DNA of 7,215 nt from Alistipes sp. (GTDB taxonomy: Bacteria; Bacteroidota; Bacteroidia; Bacteroidales; Rikenellaceae). A program made the position numbers and the translations under genes. The notes beneath the pieces are model-generated. The model saw only the letters and a program-made list of their open reading frames with translations. It did no database searches and was not told the origin of the DNA. The stretch is from positions 1 to 7,215 of the forward strand of contig JAGBTW010000022.1 in assembly GCA_017631135.1 (NCBI GenBank), read 5' to 3'. Positions 6,835-7,215 of this stretch are shown piece by piece (the stretch's first letter is position 1; every line of letters starts with the position of its first letter).

Positions 6835-6880
6835 CGTACTACTATTTGAGCATATATAGTAATGTAAAAATAGTGGTATG
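6835..6880 (+). promoter_or_regulatory. candidate riboswitch expression platform covering the thiD start codon
   Basis: Bases 6835-6846 (CGTACTACTATT) can pair without interruption with 6869-6880 (AATAGTGGTATG): 12 pairs, of which two are G-U, and the ATG lies within the helix. Two smaller hairpins compete for the left arm: GTAC/GTAC (6828-6831 with 6836-6839) and TACTAT/ATAGTA (6840-6845 with 6856-6861). No intrinsic terminator is seen between aptamer and ATG, so control at translation initiation is the simpler reading. How TPP binding would switch between the alternatives is not visible and is inference. Confidence 0.55.
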
Positions 6881-7215
6881 AACCGAAGAAAAACCTATCC
6901 TGTAGTCCTGTCTATAGCGGGCTCCGACTCCTCTGGCGGGGCTGGCATCCAAGCCGACATAAAGACATTTTCCGCCCTCGGAGTATATGGCGCAACAGCC
7001 ATCACCGCCATCACTGCGCAGAATACCATGGGTGTGCACTCTCAATATGCCATAGACCCGCAGATGGTCTACGAGCAGATTGTTGCAGTCGTTTGTGACC
7101 TGCACCCTCGCGTCGTGAAGATAGGCATGCTGTCTAATGTAGAGATTGTTCGTGCCGTAGCCACCGCACTTCGCAACTATCACCTTCCCATAATACTCGA
7201 CCCCGTGATGGTATC
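6878..7215 (+). CDS. thiD: hydroxymethylpyrimidine (phosphate) kinase ThiD, 3' end cut off by the window
   Basis: Ribokinase-fold kinase of thiamine biosynthesis that phosphorylates 4-amino-5-hydroxymethyl-2-methylpyrimidine and its monophosphate to the diphosphate used by ThiE. 112 complete codons are present; the usual length is about 265-275, so somewhat over half is missing. Visible motifs are [27 protein letters not shown] split over residues 9-35 (the substrate-binding N-terminal signature), [14 protein letters not shown] (37-50), and VKIGMLSN (80-87), followed by [10 protein letters not shown] at the window edge. The ATG at 6878 sits ten codons before the conserved [11 protein letters not shown], as is normal for the family; no Shine-Dalgarno is apparent, and the start may be covered by a leader helix. 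The TPP riboswitch upstream confirms the pathway and suggests that a longer thiamine operon continues beyond the window. Confidence 0.95.
   Translation, partial: MNRRKTYPVVLSIAGSDSSGGAGIQADIKTFSALGVYGATAITAITAQNTMGVHSQYAIDPQMVYEQIVAVVCDLHPRVVKIGMLSNVEIVRAVATALRNYHLPIILDPVMV

Noticed and set aside
6817..6877. Rho-independent terminator as riboswitch output
   Set aside because: The hairpins between aptamer and thiD are short and A/T-rich, and none is followed by a T-tract.

Overview
This window looks like the chromosome of a gut-type member of the Bacteroidales. The protein relatives I can recall are Bacteroides-type: RecG, a NagB/PIG-L fusion and a zinc-ribbon/coiled-coil envelope protein. 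Two copies of the Bacteroidetes -7 promoter box (TAnnTTTG) are present, and no start codon has an obvious Shine-Dalgarno sequence. Genes are moderately GC-rich and the spacers are AT-rich. The genus cannot be fixed from the sequence; an Alistipes-like lineage is a guess. All genes lie on the + strand and most of the sequence is ordinary chromosomal coding DNA.

Bases 1-2367 hold two amino-sugar genes in tandem. The first is the 3' part of a long gene joining a NagB-like (glucosamine-6-phosphate deaminase fold) domain to a PIG-L/LmbE zinc deacetylase domain. Its NagB half has lost key catalytic residues, while its deacetylase motifs are intact. The second is an intact, canonical nagB with every catalytic and allosteric residue that could be checked against E. 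coli. Together they point to breakdown or sensing of (N-acetyl)glucosamine-type sugars.

Bases 2368-2561 are a repeat-rich spacer. It contains a REP/BIME-like palindrome (2396-2500) and a heptanucleotide tandem repeat (2526-2560) that ends two bases before the next start codon. Bases 2562-5276 encode adenine phosphoribosyltransferase (apt) and, 27 bases later, the branch-migration helicase RecG.

A promoter-like box just after recG precedes a 418-residue protein with a zinc ribbon, one membrane segment, a long coiled coil and a C-terminal beta-rich domain. That gene ends at a good intrinsic terminator. A second, nearly identical promoter box then leads into a TPP riboswitch (about 6718-6816) and the start of thiD (6878 to the window edge). 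Between riboswitch and thiD, the leader can form a 12-pair helix that covers the thiD ATG, which suggests translational control by thiamine pyrophosphate.

The points most worth a second look are the degenerate NagB half fused to an intact deacetylase, the riboswitch expression platform, and the heptad repeat touching the apt start. I see no CRISPR array, insertion sequence, tRNA, rRNA or phage gene here.
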